Of a stretch of 64,000 nucleotides of DNA, positions 15,877 through 24,900 are shown in pieces (position 1 is the first letter of the stretch; every line of letters begins with the position of its first letter). The DNA is from PALSA-1353 sp050012375 (GTDB lineage: Bacteria > Planctomycetota > Phycisphaerae > Tepidisphaerales > Tepidisphaeraceae): NCBI GenBank assembly GCA_050012375.1, contig JBEKHH010000015.1:28739-92738 (forward strand). The letters are read 5' to 3'. A program made the position numbers and the translations under genes. Below the pieces are notes generated by a model. That model had not been told where the DNA came from. It searched no databases and was given only the letters and a program-made list of their open reading frames with translations.

Positions 15877-16572
15877 ATGCCTGTCATTGTCACTCGATCC
15901 AAACGATACAAAGAGGCGGCCAAGAAGACGACGGCGGAAATTATCACCGTTGAGGCCGCCGTGGATTTGGTCAAGTCGTTTCCGCAGACCAAGTTCGATC
16001 AGACGGTCGAGCTGATTTTTTCTCTTGGGATCGACGCGAAGCAGGCGGATCAGATGATTCGCGGCTCGCTGTCGCTTCCGCACGGGGTCGGCAAGACCAA
16101 GCGCGTCGTGGCGTTCTGCCCGGATCATCTGGTGGAGCAGGCGATGGCGGCGGGAGCGACGCGGGCGGGCGGCCAGGAATTGGTGGCCTCCATCGAGAAA
16201 GAGAACTTCACGGATTTCGACGTGGCGGTGGCAACGCCGGACATGATGCGTTTCGTCGGCCGGCTGGGAAAGGTGCTCGGCCCCAAGGGGCTGATGCCGT
16301 CGCCGAAGGCCGGGACGGTCACGGCGAACGTCGCCGCGGCGGTGCGTGAATATGCGGCGGGGAAAATCGAATTCCGCAATGATACGGGTGGGAATGTCCA
16401 TAGCGTTGTGGGCAAGCTGAGCTTCGATAAGCCGAAACTGGTGGACAACATCAACGCAATGGTCGCCCTGATTCGCCGTCTTAAGCCGCAAACCAGCAAA
16501 GGGGCGTATATCAAGAAGGTGGTCCTGAAGGGCTCGATGACGCCGGCGGTGATGGTGAAGGTGGAATCATGA
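15877..16572 (+). CDS. rplA: 50S ribosomal protein L1
   Basis: L1 (231 residues) binds 23S rRNA at the E-site stalk and in many bacteria represses its own operon by binding an mRNA mimic. Recognisable parts are KFDQTVELIFSLGIDAKQAD, GSLSLPHGVGKTKRV and the motif VGRLGKVLGPKGLMPSPKAG, then GNVHSVVGKLSFD near the C-terminus. AAGGAG lies about 12 nt before the ATG. The 170-nt leader after rplK could hold an L1 site. The last codons overlap the rplJ start (ATGA). Confidence 0.97.
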   Translation: MPVIVTRSKRYKEAAKKTTAEIITVEAAVDLVKSFPQTKFDQTVELIFSLGIDAKQADQMIRGSLSLPHGVGKTKRVVAFCPDHLVEQAMAAGATRAGGQELVASIEKENFTDFDVAVATPDMMRFVGRLGKVLGPKGLMPSPKAGTVTANVAAAVREYAAGKIEFRNDTGGNVHSVVGKLSFDKPKLVDNINAMVALIRRLKPQTSKGAYIKKVVLKGSMTPAVMVKVES

Positions 16573-17144
16573 GCAAAAAAGTCAAAAATCTGATCGAGAA
16601 AGAGCTGACCGCGAAATTCAGCCCGCTGGATGGCGTGGCGGTGATCAGCCCCAAGGGCATCGACGGGACGAAGACCAATTTGCTTCGTCGGAGGCTGGGA
16701 GCCAAGGGCGTGAAGATGACGGTGGTGAAGAATACCCTGGCGAAGAGGGCGGCCGGTTCGACGAAGCTGAAGGGGTTTGAGGTGCTGCTGGATGGGCCGA
16801 GCGCCGTTGTGTATGGGAAGACGAGCATCGCGAGCATCGCGAGGATGCTGGTGGAGGCGGCGAAGAACGACGAAAAGCTGGAGCTTCGCGGTGTGTTCTT
16901 CGATGGCGAATTGTACCGGGGAGCCAAAGGCGTCGAGCAAGTCAGCAAACTGCCTACGCGTGAGGAAGCGATCGCCAGCATCCTGGCGGCGATTTTGGGT
17001 CCCGGACGGAAGCTCGCCGGGGCCGTCAAAGGGCCGGGTGGGAAGTTGGCGGCTATTCTCAAGACGGTTGAAGACAAGGCAAAGGAAAAGGAACCGCCGG
17101 CGGCTGCGCCGGCCGCTGCGGCGGCTGCGCCCGCCGCGGGATGA
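16569..17144 (+). CDS. rplJ: 50S ribosomal protein L10
   Basis: L10 (191 residues) anchors the L7/L12 dimers to the ribosomal stalk. MSKKVKNLIEKELTAKF and RRRLGAKGVKMTVVKNTLAK are family-typical, followed by the C-terminal helix that binds L12 and an unusual Ala/Pro-rich tail (about 20 residues of AAAP repeats). The ATG overlaps the rplA stop (ATGA), indicating translational coupling. rplL follows after 133 nt, a spacer with a small GC hairpin (CCGCTTC/GAAGCGG). Confidence 0.96.
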   Translation: MSKKVKNLIEKELTAKFSPLDGVAVISPKGIDGTKTNLLRRRLGAKGVKMTVVKNTLAKRAAGSTKLKGFEVLLDGPSAVVYGKTSIASIARMLVEAAKNDEKLELRGVFFDGELYRGAKGVEQVSKLPTREEAIASILAAILGPGRKLAGAVKGPGGKLAAILKTVEDKAKEKEPPAAAPAAAAAAPAAG

Positions 17145-17277
17145 GAGCAAAACGAAATCAGCGTCCGGCAGTGCTAGATGTCCCCTTGAGGGTCAAACCG
17201 CTTCGCGGTGAAGCGGGCATCGAGAACGGGATGCCAATCGACACGCGAAGGCCACGTTACGGCCTGGAGATGAAGTC

Positions 17278-17676
17278 ATGGCAGAAGTTTCTGACAAAGT
17301 GAAAAAGTTGGCTGATGAAGTCGCTGTCCTGACGCTGAAGGAAGCGGTTGAGTTCAGCGCTTACATCAAAGAGGCATACGGGATCGAGCCTGCGGCTGGC
17401 GGGGTGGCGATGATGGCGGGCCCTGCGGCGGGCGGAGCGGCGGCGGCTGCGCCGGCGGAAGAGAAGACGACGTTCGACGTCGTTCTCAAGGCGGCGGGCG
17501 AAAAGAAGATCAATGTGATCAAGGTCGTTCGCGCGGCCACCAGTCTCGGCCTCAAGGAGGCGAAGGACCTGGTGGAAGGCGCGCCCAAGACCGTCAAGGA
17601 AGGCCTGCCCAAGGCCGACGCCGACAAGCTCAAGAAGGAACTGGAAGAACAAGGCGCGACGGTGGAGTTGAAGTAA
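17278..17676 (+). CDS. rplL: 50S ribosomal protein L7/L12
   Basis: L7/L12 (132 residues) forms the mobile stalk that recruits elongation factors. The N-terminal dimerisation domain (VKKLADEVAVLTLKEAVEF) is followed by an Ala/Gly-rich hinge and the C-terminal domain with EKKINVIKVVRAATSLGLKE and DLVEGAPKTVKEGLPKADA. GGAGATGAAGTC precedes the ATG. A strong terminator follows about 30 nt after the stop, so most transcripts of the upstream cluster should end here. Confidence 0.97.
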   Translation: MAEVSDKVKKLADEVAVLTLKEAVEFSAYIKEAYGIEPAAGGVAMMAGPAAGGAAAAAPAEEKTTFDVVLKAAGEKKINVIKVVRAATSLGLKEAKDLVEGAPKTVKEGLPKADADKLKKELEEQGATVELK

Positions 17677-17707
17677 CACGCCGGTGGCGCTGATCTTGAA
17701 GGGTTCA

Positions 17708-17742
17708 AAGCCTACGGATGGCCATCCGTGGGCTTTCATTTT
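17708..17742 (+). terminator. Rho-independent terminator after rplL
   Basis: Stem AAGCCTACGGATGG / CCATCCGTGGGCTT (17708-17735; one G-T pair) with almost no loop, followed by TCATTTTTTC. The AGCC...GGCT frame matches the palindromic repeat family of the window, so a repeat unit appears to serve as terminator. Confidence 0.8.
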
Positions 17743-17746
17743 TCGA

Positions 17747-17775
17747 TTGACATCGTAGCGCGGGTGGGGTATAAA
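17747..17775 (+). promoter_or_regulatory. Sigma-70-type promoter upstream of rpoB
   Basis: TTGACA at 17747-17752, a 17-nt spacer, TATAAA at 17770-17775, directly after the rplL terminator. The start near 17782 would leave a 5' leader of about 270 nt before rpoB. The leader (to 18053) holds the small hairpin GCAAC/GTTGC near 17889 and no reading frame I trust. A second TTGACA at 17777-17782 has no good -10 partner. Confidence 0.78.
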
Positions 17776-18053
17776 GTTGACAGTCGCTTTTGAAAAAAGG
17801 GACAAAATAATCTCGGTGCAAAAACCATGAATCTTCCGGCTCGGACGAGACGGAGGAGTTGTGGTCGTTGTTTTTGCGCCTTGATGGGCAACTTTTAGTT
17901 GCTAGGTTGCCTGCTATTAATACAGAGATCTTGCCGGGCGCCAAAGAACAGCCCTGCCGACAGGCCGCTTCACGTTTTACGTAAGGCGGCTAATTTTATC
18001 GAGTTAACACGAATTACGCCCCTGCCTAGGAAATTTGGGAAAAGGATAATCTG

Positions 18054-21000
18054 ATGCGATCGTACGAGCCGCGCGATTTCAGCAAGCGTGGGGACACGCT
18101 GCCGATTCCGAATTTGATCGACGTGCAGATAGAGTCATACCAAAGGTTTTTGCAGAAAAATGCAGATCAGAAGCATCGAAAAAATGAGGGGCTGGAAGCG
18201 TTGCTGCGTGAAGTATTCCCGATCGAGAGCTACGACGGGAACTTGCGCCTGGAATACATCAGTTACGACCTTTCCGAGCCGCGGTACACGCCGGACGAAT
18301 GCCGGGCGTTGCGGCTGACGTACGGGATGCCCTTCCGGATTCAGGTGCGGTTCGTGCGGAAGGACAAGGACGAGGTGGTGGAGGATTCGATCTACGTGGG
18401 GGAAATCCCCATCATGATCGGCGGGGGCGAATTCATCATCAACGGCGCCGAGCGCGTGATCGTGAACCAGTTGCACCGCTCGCCGGGCGTGGATTTTCTC
18501 GTGGAGGTGCAGGAGGGCGACCGGCCGCTGCACGGATGCCGCGTGATCCCGGAGCGCGGGAGTTGGATCGAATGTTCGGTTACGAAGAAGGACGCGCTGG
18601 CGGTGCGGATCGACCAGAGCAGCAAGATCCCGGCAACGACATTTTTGCGGGCGCTGGATGAGAAATACAGCACGACCGACGCGATCATCAAGGAGTTCTA
18701 TCAGGTTGAGACGGTAAAGGTCGGACAGCTTCAGGCCGCGTATTACGCGGCCGCGGCGATCATCGATTCCGAGAACGGCGAGGAATTGGTGAAGTCCGGG
18801 GCGCAGATCGGCGAGGCGATCAACAAGATTCAGTCGAGCAATCTCAAGAGCGTCAGCGTTGTGACGAAAGTGGCGGACCCGCTCATTTTGAACACGCTGG
18901 CGGACGACGCGTCGGAAAGCCACAACGATGCGCTGCTGCGGATTTACGCCCGCCTGCGGCCGGGAAATCCCCCGCAGATCGATAAGGCGCAAACCCTGTT
19001 CGAAGAGAAATTCTTCGACGAGAACCGCTATCGCCTGGGGCGGGTGGGGCGCTTCCGCATCAATCGTAAATTTGACCAGAATGTGCCCGAAACCGTGATG
19101 ACGCTCCGCAGCGAAGACCTGGTCAACTCGTTGAAGTACATGTTCAAGCTGCGAAGCGGCGAAGGATACATCGACGACATCGATCACCTTGGTAACCGGC
19201 GGTTGCGGACCATCGACGAGTTGGCGGGCGAGGAGCTTCGCAAGGGTTTCCTCAAGCTCAAGCGGACGGTCCAGGAGCGCATGAGCCTCAAGGACCCCAA
19301 CGAGTTGGGGCGAATCGCGGAGCTGGTGAATTCCAAGAGCATCAGCAGCTCGATCGATTTCTTCTTCGGTCGCGGCGAGCTGTCCCAAGTGGTGGACCAG
19401 ACCAATCCCCTGAGCCAATTGACCCACGAGCGGCGATTGTCGGCGCTTGGGCCGGGCGGCTTGAACCGCAAGCGCGCGGGATTCGAGGTGCGCGACGTGC
19501 ACATCTCGCACTACGGCCGAATCTGTCCGATCGAAACCCCCGAAGGCACGAACATCGGGCTGATCGCGTCGCTGTCGATTTACAGCGACATCGACGAGTA
19601 CGGATTCCTGATCACGCCGTACCGCGTGGTGGTGGATGGAAAGGTCAACGGCGGGCATAAGTATCTACGGGCCGATGAGGAGATGAAGGCGATCCTCGCT
19701 CCGCCGGACGTGGTGGAGAAGGACGGCCAGCTTCGCAAGGGCTTGGTTTTGGCTCGAGTGCAGGGCGATTTGGCGACGGTGCCGAGCAAGGAAGTGCAGT
19801 ATGTGGACATCAGCCCGAGGCAGACGGTTTCCGTCTCGGCGGCGCTGATTCCGTTCCTGGAGCACGACGACGCGAACCGTGCGCTGATGGGCAGCAACAT
19901 GCAACGGCAGGCGGTCCCGCTTCTGCGGACGGATCCGCCCATCATCAGCACCGGGATGGAACGACCCGTGGCTCAGAACAGCGGGATGGTGGTCCGGGCC
20001 GAGCGCGGCGGAGCCGTCACCTACGTCGATTCCTCCCGCATCCTGATCGACAATGCGGATGAATATATCTTGCGAAAATTCGTGGGCCTCAACGAGCGCA
20101 CGTGCTTGAATCAGAAGCCGATCGTGAAGAAGGGCCAGCGCGTGAAGAAGGGCCAGATCATCGCCGACGGGGCGGCGACACATCAGGGTGAGCTGGCGCT
20201 GGGCCGAAACGTGCTGGTCGCGTTCATGACCTACGACGGCTACAACTTCGAGGACGCGATCGTCATCAGCCAGCGGCTGGTCAAGGAAGACGTGTTCACG
20301 TCAATTCACATCGAGGAGTACGACGTTGAAATTCGGGAGACGAAACTCGGCCGCGAGGAATTCACCCGGGATATCCCCAACGTGTCGGAGCGTGCGCTGG
20401 CCAACCTGGATGAGAACGGCGTGGTGCGCGTGGGAACGCGCGTTGGGTCGGGCGACATCCTGGTCGGCAAGATCGCGCCCAAGAGCAAGAGCGAACTGAC
20501 GCCGGAGGAAAAGCTTCTGCACGCGATCTTCGGCCGGGCGGGCGAGGACGTGAAGAACGACTCGCTGGAAATGCCCGCCGGCGAGGAGGGCGTGGTGATC
20601 AACACGCAACGGTTCAGCCGCCGGATGCACATGACCGACGATCAGAAGAAGGCGCTGAAGAAAGACATCGACAAATACGAAAAGGAAATGAATCAGCAGG
20701 CGATCGGGATCTTCAAGCAGATGGTCGCGGAGATCAACGAGGTTTCGGGCCAGCAGATGGTGGACGCGAGCACTCGCCAGAAGGTGGGCCAATCTGAAAA
20801 CGCGGATGTCATCCTCGAACAGATCGAAGGATTTGACCCCGATTGGATCAAAGGGAACAAGGAAGCCAAGGAGCAGGGCCTGAACACGCACAGCCGATTC
20901 TGGCCGCGCGTGCAGGCGGTGCTGAAGGAAAAGAATCGCCGGATGGAGCACATGAAGCGGGGCGACGAATTGCCCAGCGGCGTGCTGGAGATGGTGAAGG

Positions 21001-21827
21001 TTTACGTGGCGACCAAGCGACAATTGTCCGTCGGCGACAAGATGGCGGGCCGGCACGGAAACAAGGGCGTCATTGCCCGGATCGTGCCGGAAGAGGACAT
21101 GCCGTTCTTGGAAGATGGGACGCCGGTGGACATTTTGCTGAACCCGCTCGGCGTGCCGAGCCGCATGAACGTCGGTCAGATCCTGGAGACGCACCTGGGA
21201 TGGGCGATGGCGGTGCTCGGTCAGCAGGCGACGACGCCGGTGTTCGACGGAGCGACGGAAGACGAGATTCACGCGGCGGTGGAAGAGTCGAACGAAGCGA
21301 TTCGAGAGCGTCGCAAGGAGCGTAAGAGCCAGCGGAAGCCGCTGGTCGAGCGCGATCTGGACGTGGTGATGCCATGGGGCGGAAAGATCCAGTTGATGGA
21401 CGGCCGCACGGGCGAACGTTTCGAGCAGAAGACCACCGTGGGCTACATCTACATGATGAAGCTGCACCACCTGGTGGATGACAAGATTCACGCGCGTGCG
21501 ACGGGCCCGTACAGCCTGATCACCCAACAACCGCTGGGCGGCAAGGCCCGCACCGGCGGCCAGCGGTTTGGTGAGATGGAAGTCTGGGGCCTGGAGGCGT
21601 ATGGCGCGTCGTATGTGCTGCAGGAATTGCTGACCGTGAAGTCGGACGACGTCGAAGGCCGCACCAAGATTTACGAAAGCATGGTGAAGGGCACGAACAC
21701 GCTCGAGGCGGGCACACCGGTGAGCTTTGACGTGCTGTGCAACGAAATCCGCGGACTTGGATTGAATATCCAGTTGGAAAAGAAGAAGGGGGCCGGAAGA
21801 GAGGATGAGGACGCGGATTTGATGTGA
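18054..21827 (+). CDS. rpoB: RNA polymerase beta subunit
   Basis: Beta subunit (1257 residues) of the core RNA polymerase. Landmarks are IPNLIDVQIESYQRFL at the N-terminus, GEFIINGAERVIVNQLHRSP, the rifampicin region (ELSQVVDQTNPLSQLTHERR and LSALGPGGLNRKRAGFEVRD), GICPIETPEGTNIGL-type sequence (RICPIETPEGTNIGL), GRNVLVAFMTYDGYNFEDAI, GDKMAGRHGNKGV and the C-terminal QQPLGGKARTGGQRFGEMEVW. Rifampicin-contact residues look wild-type. Expression is probably from its own promoter after the rplL terminator as well as read-through. rpoC follows after 100 nt. Confidence 0.98.
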   Translation: MRSYEPRDFSKRGDTLPIPNLIDVQIESYQRFLQKNADQKHRKNEGLEALLREVFPIESYDGNLRLEYISYDLSEPRYTPDECRALRLTYGMPFRIQVRFVRKDKDEVVEDSIYVGEIPIMIGGGEFIINGAERVIVNQLHRSPGVDFLVEVQEGDRPLHGCRVIPERGSWIECSVTKKDALAVRIDQSSKIPATTFLRALDEKYSTTDAIIKEFYQVETVKVGQLQAAYYAAAAIIDSENGEELVKSGAQIGEAINKIQSSNLKSVSVVTKVADPLILNTLADDASESHNDALLRIYARLRPGNPPQIDKAQTLFEEKFFDENRYRLGRVGRFRINRKFDQNVPETVMTLRSEDLVNSLKYMFKLRSGEGYIDDIDHLGNRRLRTIDELAGEELRKGFLKLKRTVQERMSLKDPNELGRIAELVNSKSISSSIDFFFGRGELSQVVDQTNPLSQLTHERRLSALGPGGLNRKRAGFEVRDVHISHYGRICPIETPEGTNIGLIASLSIYSDIDEYGFLITPYRVVVDGKVNGGHKYLRADEEMKAILAPPDVVEKDGQLRKGLVLARVQGDLATVPSKEVQYVDISPRQTVSVSAALIPFLEHDDANRALMGSNMQRQAVPLLRTDPPIISTGMERPVAQNSGMVVRAERGGAVTYVDSSRILIDNADEYILRKFVGLNERTCLNQKPIVKKGQRVKKGQIIADGAATHQGELALGRNVLVAFMTYDGYNFEDAIVISQRLVKEDVFTSIHIEEYDVEIRETKLGREEFTRDIPNVSERALANLDENGVVRVGTRVGSGDILVGKIAPKSKSELTPEEKLLHAIFGRAGEDVKNDSLEMPAGEEGVVINTQRFSRRMHMTDDQKKALKKDIDKYEKEMNQQAIGIFKQMVAEINEVSGQQMVDASTRQKVGQSENADVILEQIEGFDPDWIKGNKEAKEQGLNTHSRFWPRVQAVLKEKNRRMEHMKRGDELPSGVLEMVKVYVATKRQLSVGDKMAGRHGNKGVIARIVPEEDMPFLEDGTPVDILLNPLGVPSRMNVGQILETHLGWAMAVLGQQATTPVFDGATEDEIHAAVEESNEAIRERRKERKSQRKPLVERDLDVVMPWGGKIQLMDGRTGERFEQKTTVGYIYMMKLHHLVDDKIHARATGPYSLITQQPLGGKARTGGQRFGEMEVWGLEAYGASYVLQELLTVKSDDVEGRTKIYESMVKGTNTLEAGTPVSFDVLCNEIRGLGLNIQLEKKKGAGREDEDADLM

Positions 21828-21884
21828 CGGGAGGTTCTAGGCATCGGGCTATTTTGTTTCGCCAGGCGCCTCTTGATGAAACCA

Positions 21885-21907
21885 GGCATGGACGGGACGT
21901 CCATGCC
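21885..21907. repeat. GGCATGGACG palindrome in the rpoB-rpoC spacer
   Basis: Arms GGCATGGACG (21885-21894) and CGTCCATGCC (21898-21907) around GGA, about 20 nt upstream of rpoC. No T-run follows. It belongs to the GCC/GGC palindrome type scattered in this window and could modulate rpoC translation or mRNA processing. Confidence 0.75.
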
Positions 21908-21927
21908 ACGAAAGAAAGAGAACAATC

Positions 21928-24900
21928 ATGGCTGAAAGCGTTTACGATCGGATAAATGATTACGGCTCTGTTCGGATTCAGCTTGCAAGCCCGAACGATA
22001 TTCGCTCGTGGTCGTTCGGCGAGGTGAAGAAGCCGGAGACGATCAACTACCGCACGTATCGCGCGGAGAAGGACGGGCTGTTCTGTGAGCGGATCTTCGG
22101 CCCGGAGCGCGACTGGGAATGCTCCTGCGGGAAATATAAAGGGACGAAATATAAGGGCATCATCTGCGACCGCTGCGGCGTGAAGGTGACGCATAGCCGC
22201 GTGCGGCGCAAGCGCATGGGGCATATCAACCTCGCCGCGCCGATCGTGCATATCTGGTTCTTCAAGGCCCTTCCCAGCCGTCTGGGGTCTCTGCTGGACA
22301 TGAAGACCAGCGACATCGAGAAGATCGTTTACTTCCAGGATTACGTGGTGACCGATCCGGGGAAGACGCCGCTGAAGAAAAAGCAGCTTCTCACCGAAGA
22401 CGAATATCGGGCGGCCTTCGAGAAATACGGCGAAGAGTTCGAAGCCGAGATGGGCGCCGAGGCGATCAAGAAGCTGCTGGGCCTGCTCGATCTGAACGTC
22501 GAGGCCGAGAAGATCCGCCGCGATATCGAGAAGACCAACAGCAAGCAGAAGATCAAGGACCTGACCAAGCGGCTGAAGATCGTCGAGGCGATCCGGAATT
22601 CGGAAAACAAATCCGAATGGATGGTGATGGACGTGATTCCGGTGATTCCGCCGGACCTGCGGCCGCTGGTTCTGCTGGAGAGCGGGAATTTCGCGACCAG
22701 CGATCTGAACGATCTGTATCGCCGGATCATCAACCGGAACAACCGGCTGAAAAAGCTGGTGGACCTGAACGCGCCGGAAGTGATCATCCGCAACGAAAAG
22801 CGCATGCTGCAACAGGCGGTGGACGCTCTGTTCGACAACGGTCGGTGCCGGCGTCCGGTGCTGGGCAGCAGCAATCGGCCGCTGAAATCGCTGACCGACA
22901 TGATCAAGGGCAAACAGGGCCGGTTCCGCGAAAACCTGCTGGGCAAGCGAGTCGATTACTCGGCCCGTTCGGTGATCGTGGTCGGTCCGGAGCTGAAGCT
23001 GCACCAATGCGGCTTGCCGAAGAAGATCGCGCTGGAGCTGTATCAGCCGTTTATTATCCGCAAGCTGAAGGAGCATGGCCTGGCGGACACGATCAAGTCG
23101 GCCAAGAAGATGCTGGAGCGTCGCGACCCGGAAGTGTGGGACATCCTGGAAGAGGTGATTTATCAGCATCCGGTGATGCTGAATCGCGCGCCGACGTTGC
23201 ACCGGATGGGAATTCAGGCATTCGAGCCGGTGCTGGTGGAAGGCAACGCGATCAAGATTCACCCGCTGGTCTGCAAGGGTTTCAATGCGGACTTCGACGG
23301 GGACCAGATGGCGGTTCACCTTCCGCTGAGCGTGGAAGCGCAGGCGGAGACGCACATCTTGATGCTGGCGCCGAACAACATTTTTTCGCCGGCGAACGGC
23401 ACGCCGATCATCACGCCCTCTCAGGACATCGTGCTGGGAATTTACTACATCACCGCCGACCGCGAGGGGGACAGGGGCGAATACACCCTGTACAGCAGCC
23501 AGCGGGAAGCGATGCTGGCGTACGAGCTTGGGAAGATTTCGACGCATACGCGGATTTTCGTGCGGCTGCGCAGTCGGAACCTGATCGTGCCGAGCGAAAA
23601 ATCGGCGCCCGTTCCGCTCGCCGATGAGGCGTGGAAGACGATCGAAACGCATCGCAAGCGGAAGAATCCGGAATACAAGCCCGAGCCCAGGCCGAAGGAT
23701 TTCGACGGCCAGGTGGTCTTGACGACCGTCGGCCGCTGTATCTTCAACGACGTTCTGCCCAGTGCCATGCCGTTCTATAACTACGCGCTGACCAGCGCCG
23801 GCGGGAGCCGGGTCATCGCCGATACCTACGCAACGCAGGGTCGCCCAGCGACGATCAAACTGCTGGATGACATGAAGTCGCTCGGATTCAAGAGATCGAC
23901 GCTGGCGGGTTTGAGCTTCGGGGTGACGGACATCCGCACGCCCGAATCCAAGCAGACGATCCTGACCGAAGGCCAGAAGGAAGCCGACAAGATCGAGAAG
24001 CACTATCGCATGGGCGCGATCACGGACCAGGAGCGGTATTCGCAGCTCATCGATTTGTGGGGCCACGCCCGCAAGCAGGTGACCGAAGACCTCATGACGG
24101 GTCTGGAAAACGACTATCGCGACGAGAGCGGCAAGCCGGTCAGCAAGGAAGTGGCCAAACAGAAGGGATATCTGAGATACATGAATCCCATCAACATGAT
24201 GGCGACGAGCAAGGCCCGCGGATCGGTGGACCAGATGAGGCAGTTGGGCGGGATGCGCGGGCTGATGGCCAAGCCGTCGGGCGAGATCATCGAAACGCCG
24301 ATCAAGGCGAATTTCCGCGAAGGGCTGTCGGTTTTGGAATACTTCTCGTCCACGCATGGCGCCCGCAAGGGATTGGCCGACACGGCGCTGAAAACGGCGG
24401 ATTCGGGCTACCTCACGCGCAAGCTCGCGGACGTGGCCCAGAACGTCATCGTCAACGAACTGGATTGCAAGACGCTCAATGGCGTGACCAAGACCACGAT
24501 TTACAAAGGTGAAACCGTCGAAGTGGAATTGAAAGACATGATCGTCGGCCGTACGGCGCGCGACACGATCCGCAATCCGATCACGGACGAGACGATCGTC
24601 ACGGAAAACCAGAGCATCACCAGCGAGATCGCCGACAAGCTGAAAGATCTGAAGCTTGAAAGCATCCGGGTCCGCTCGCCGCTGACGTGCGAAAGCCCGC
24701 GCGGGGTTTGCGCGGCGTGCTATGGCGTGGATATGTCCACGAATCAGGTCGTCGAGGAAGGTCTGGCCGTGGGAATCATTGCGGCGCAGTCCATCGGCGA
24801 GCCGGGCACGCAGCTCACGATGCGGACGTTCCACACCGGCGGCGTGGCGACGGGAAGCCTGATCGAAAACGACATCAAGGCCGCGACCGGCGGGATCGTG

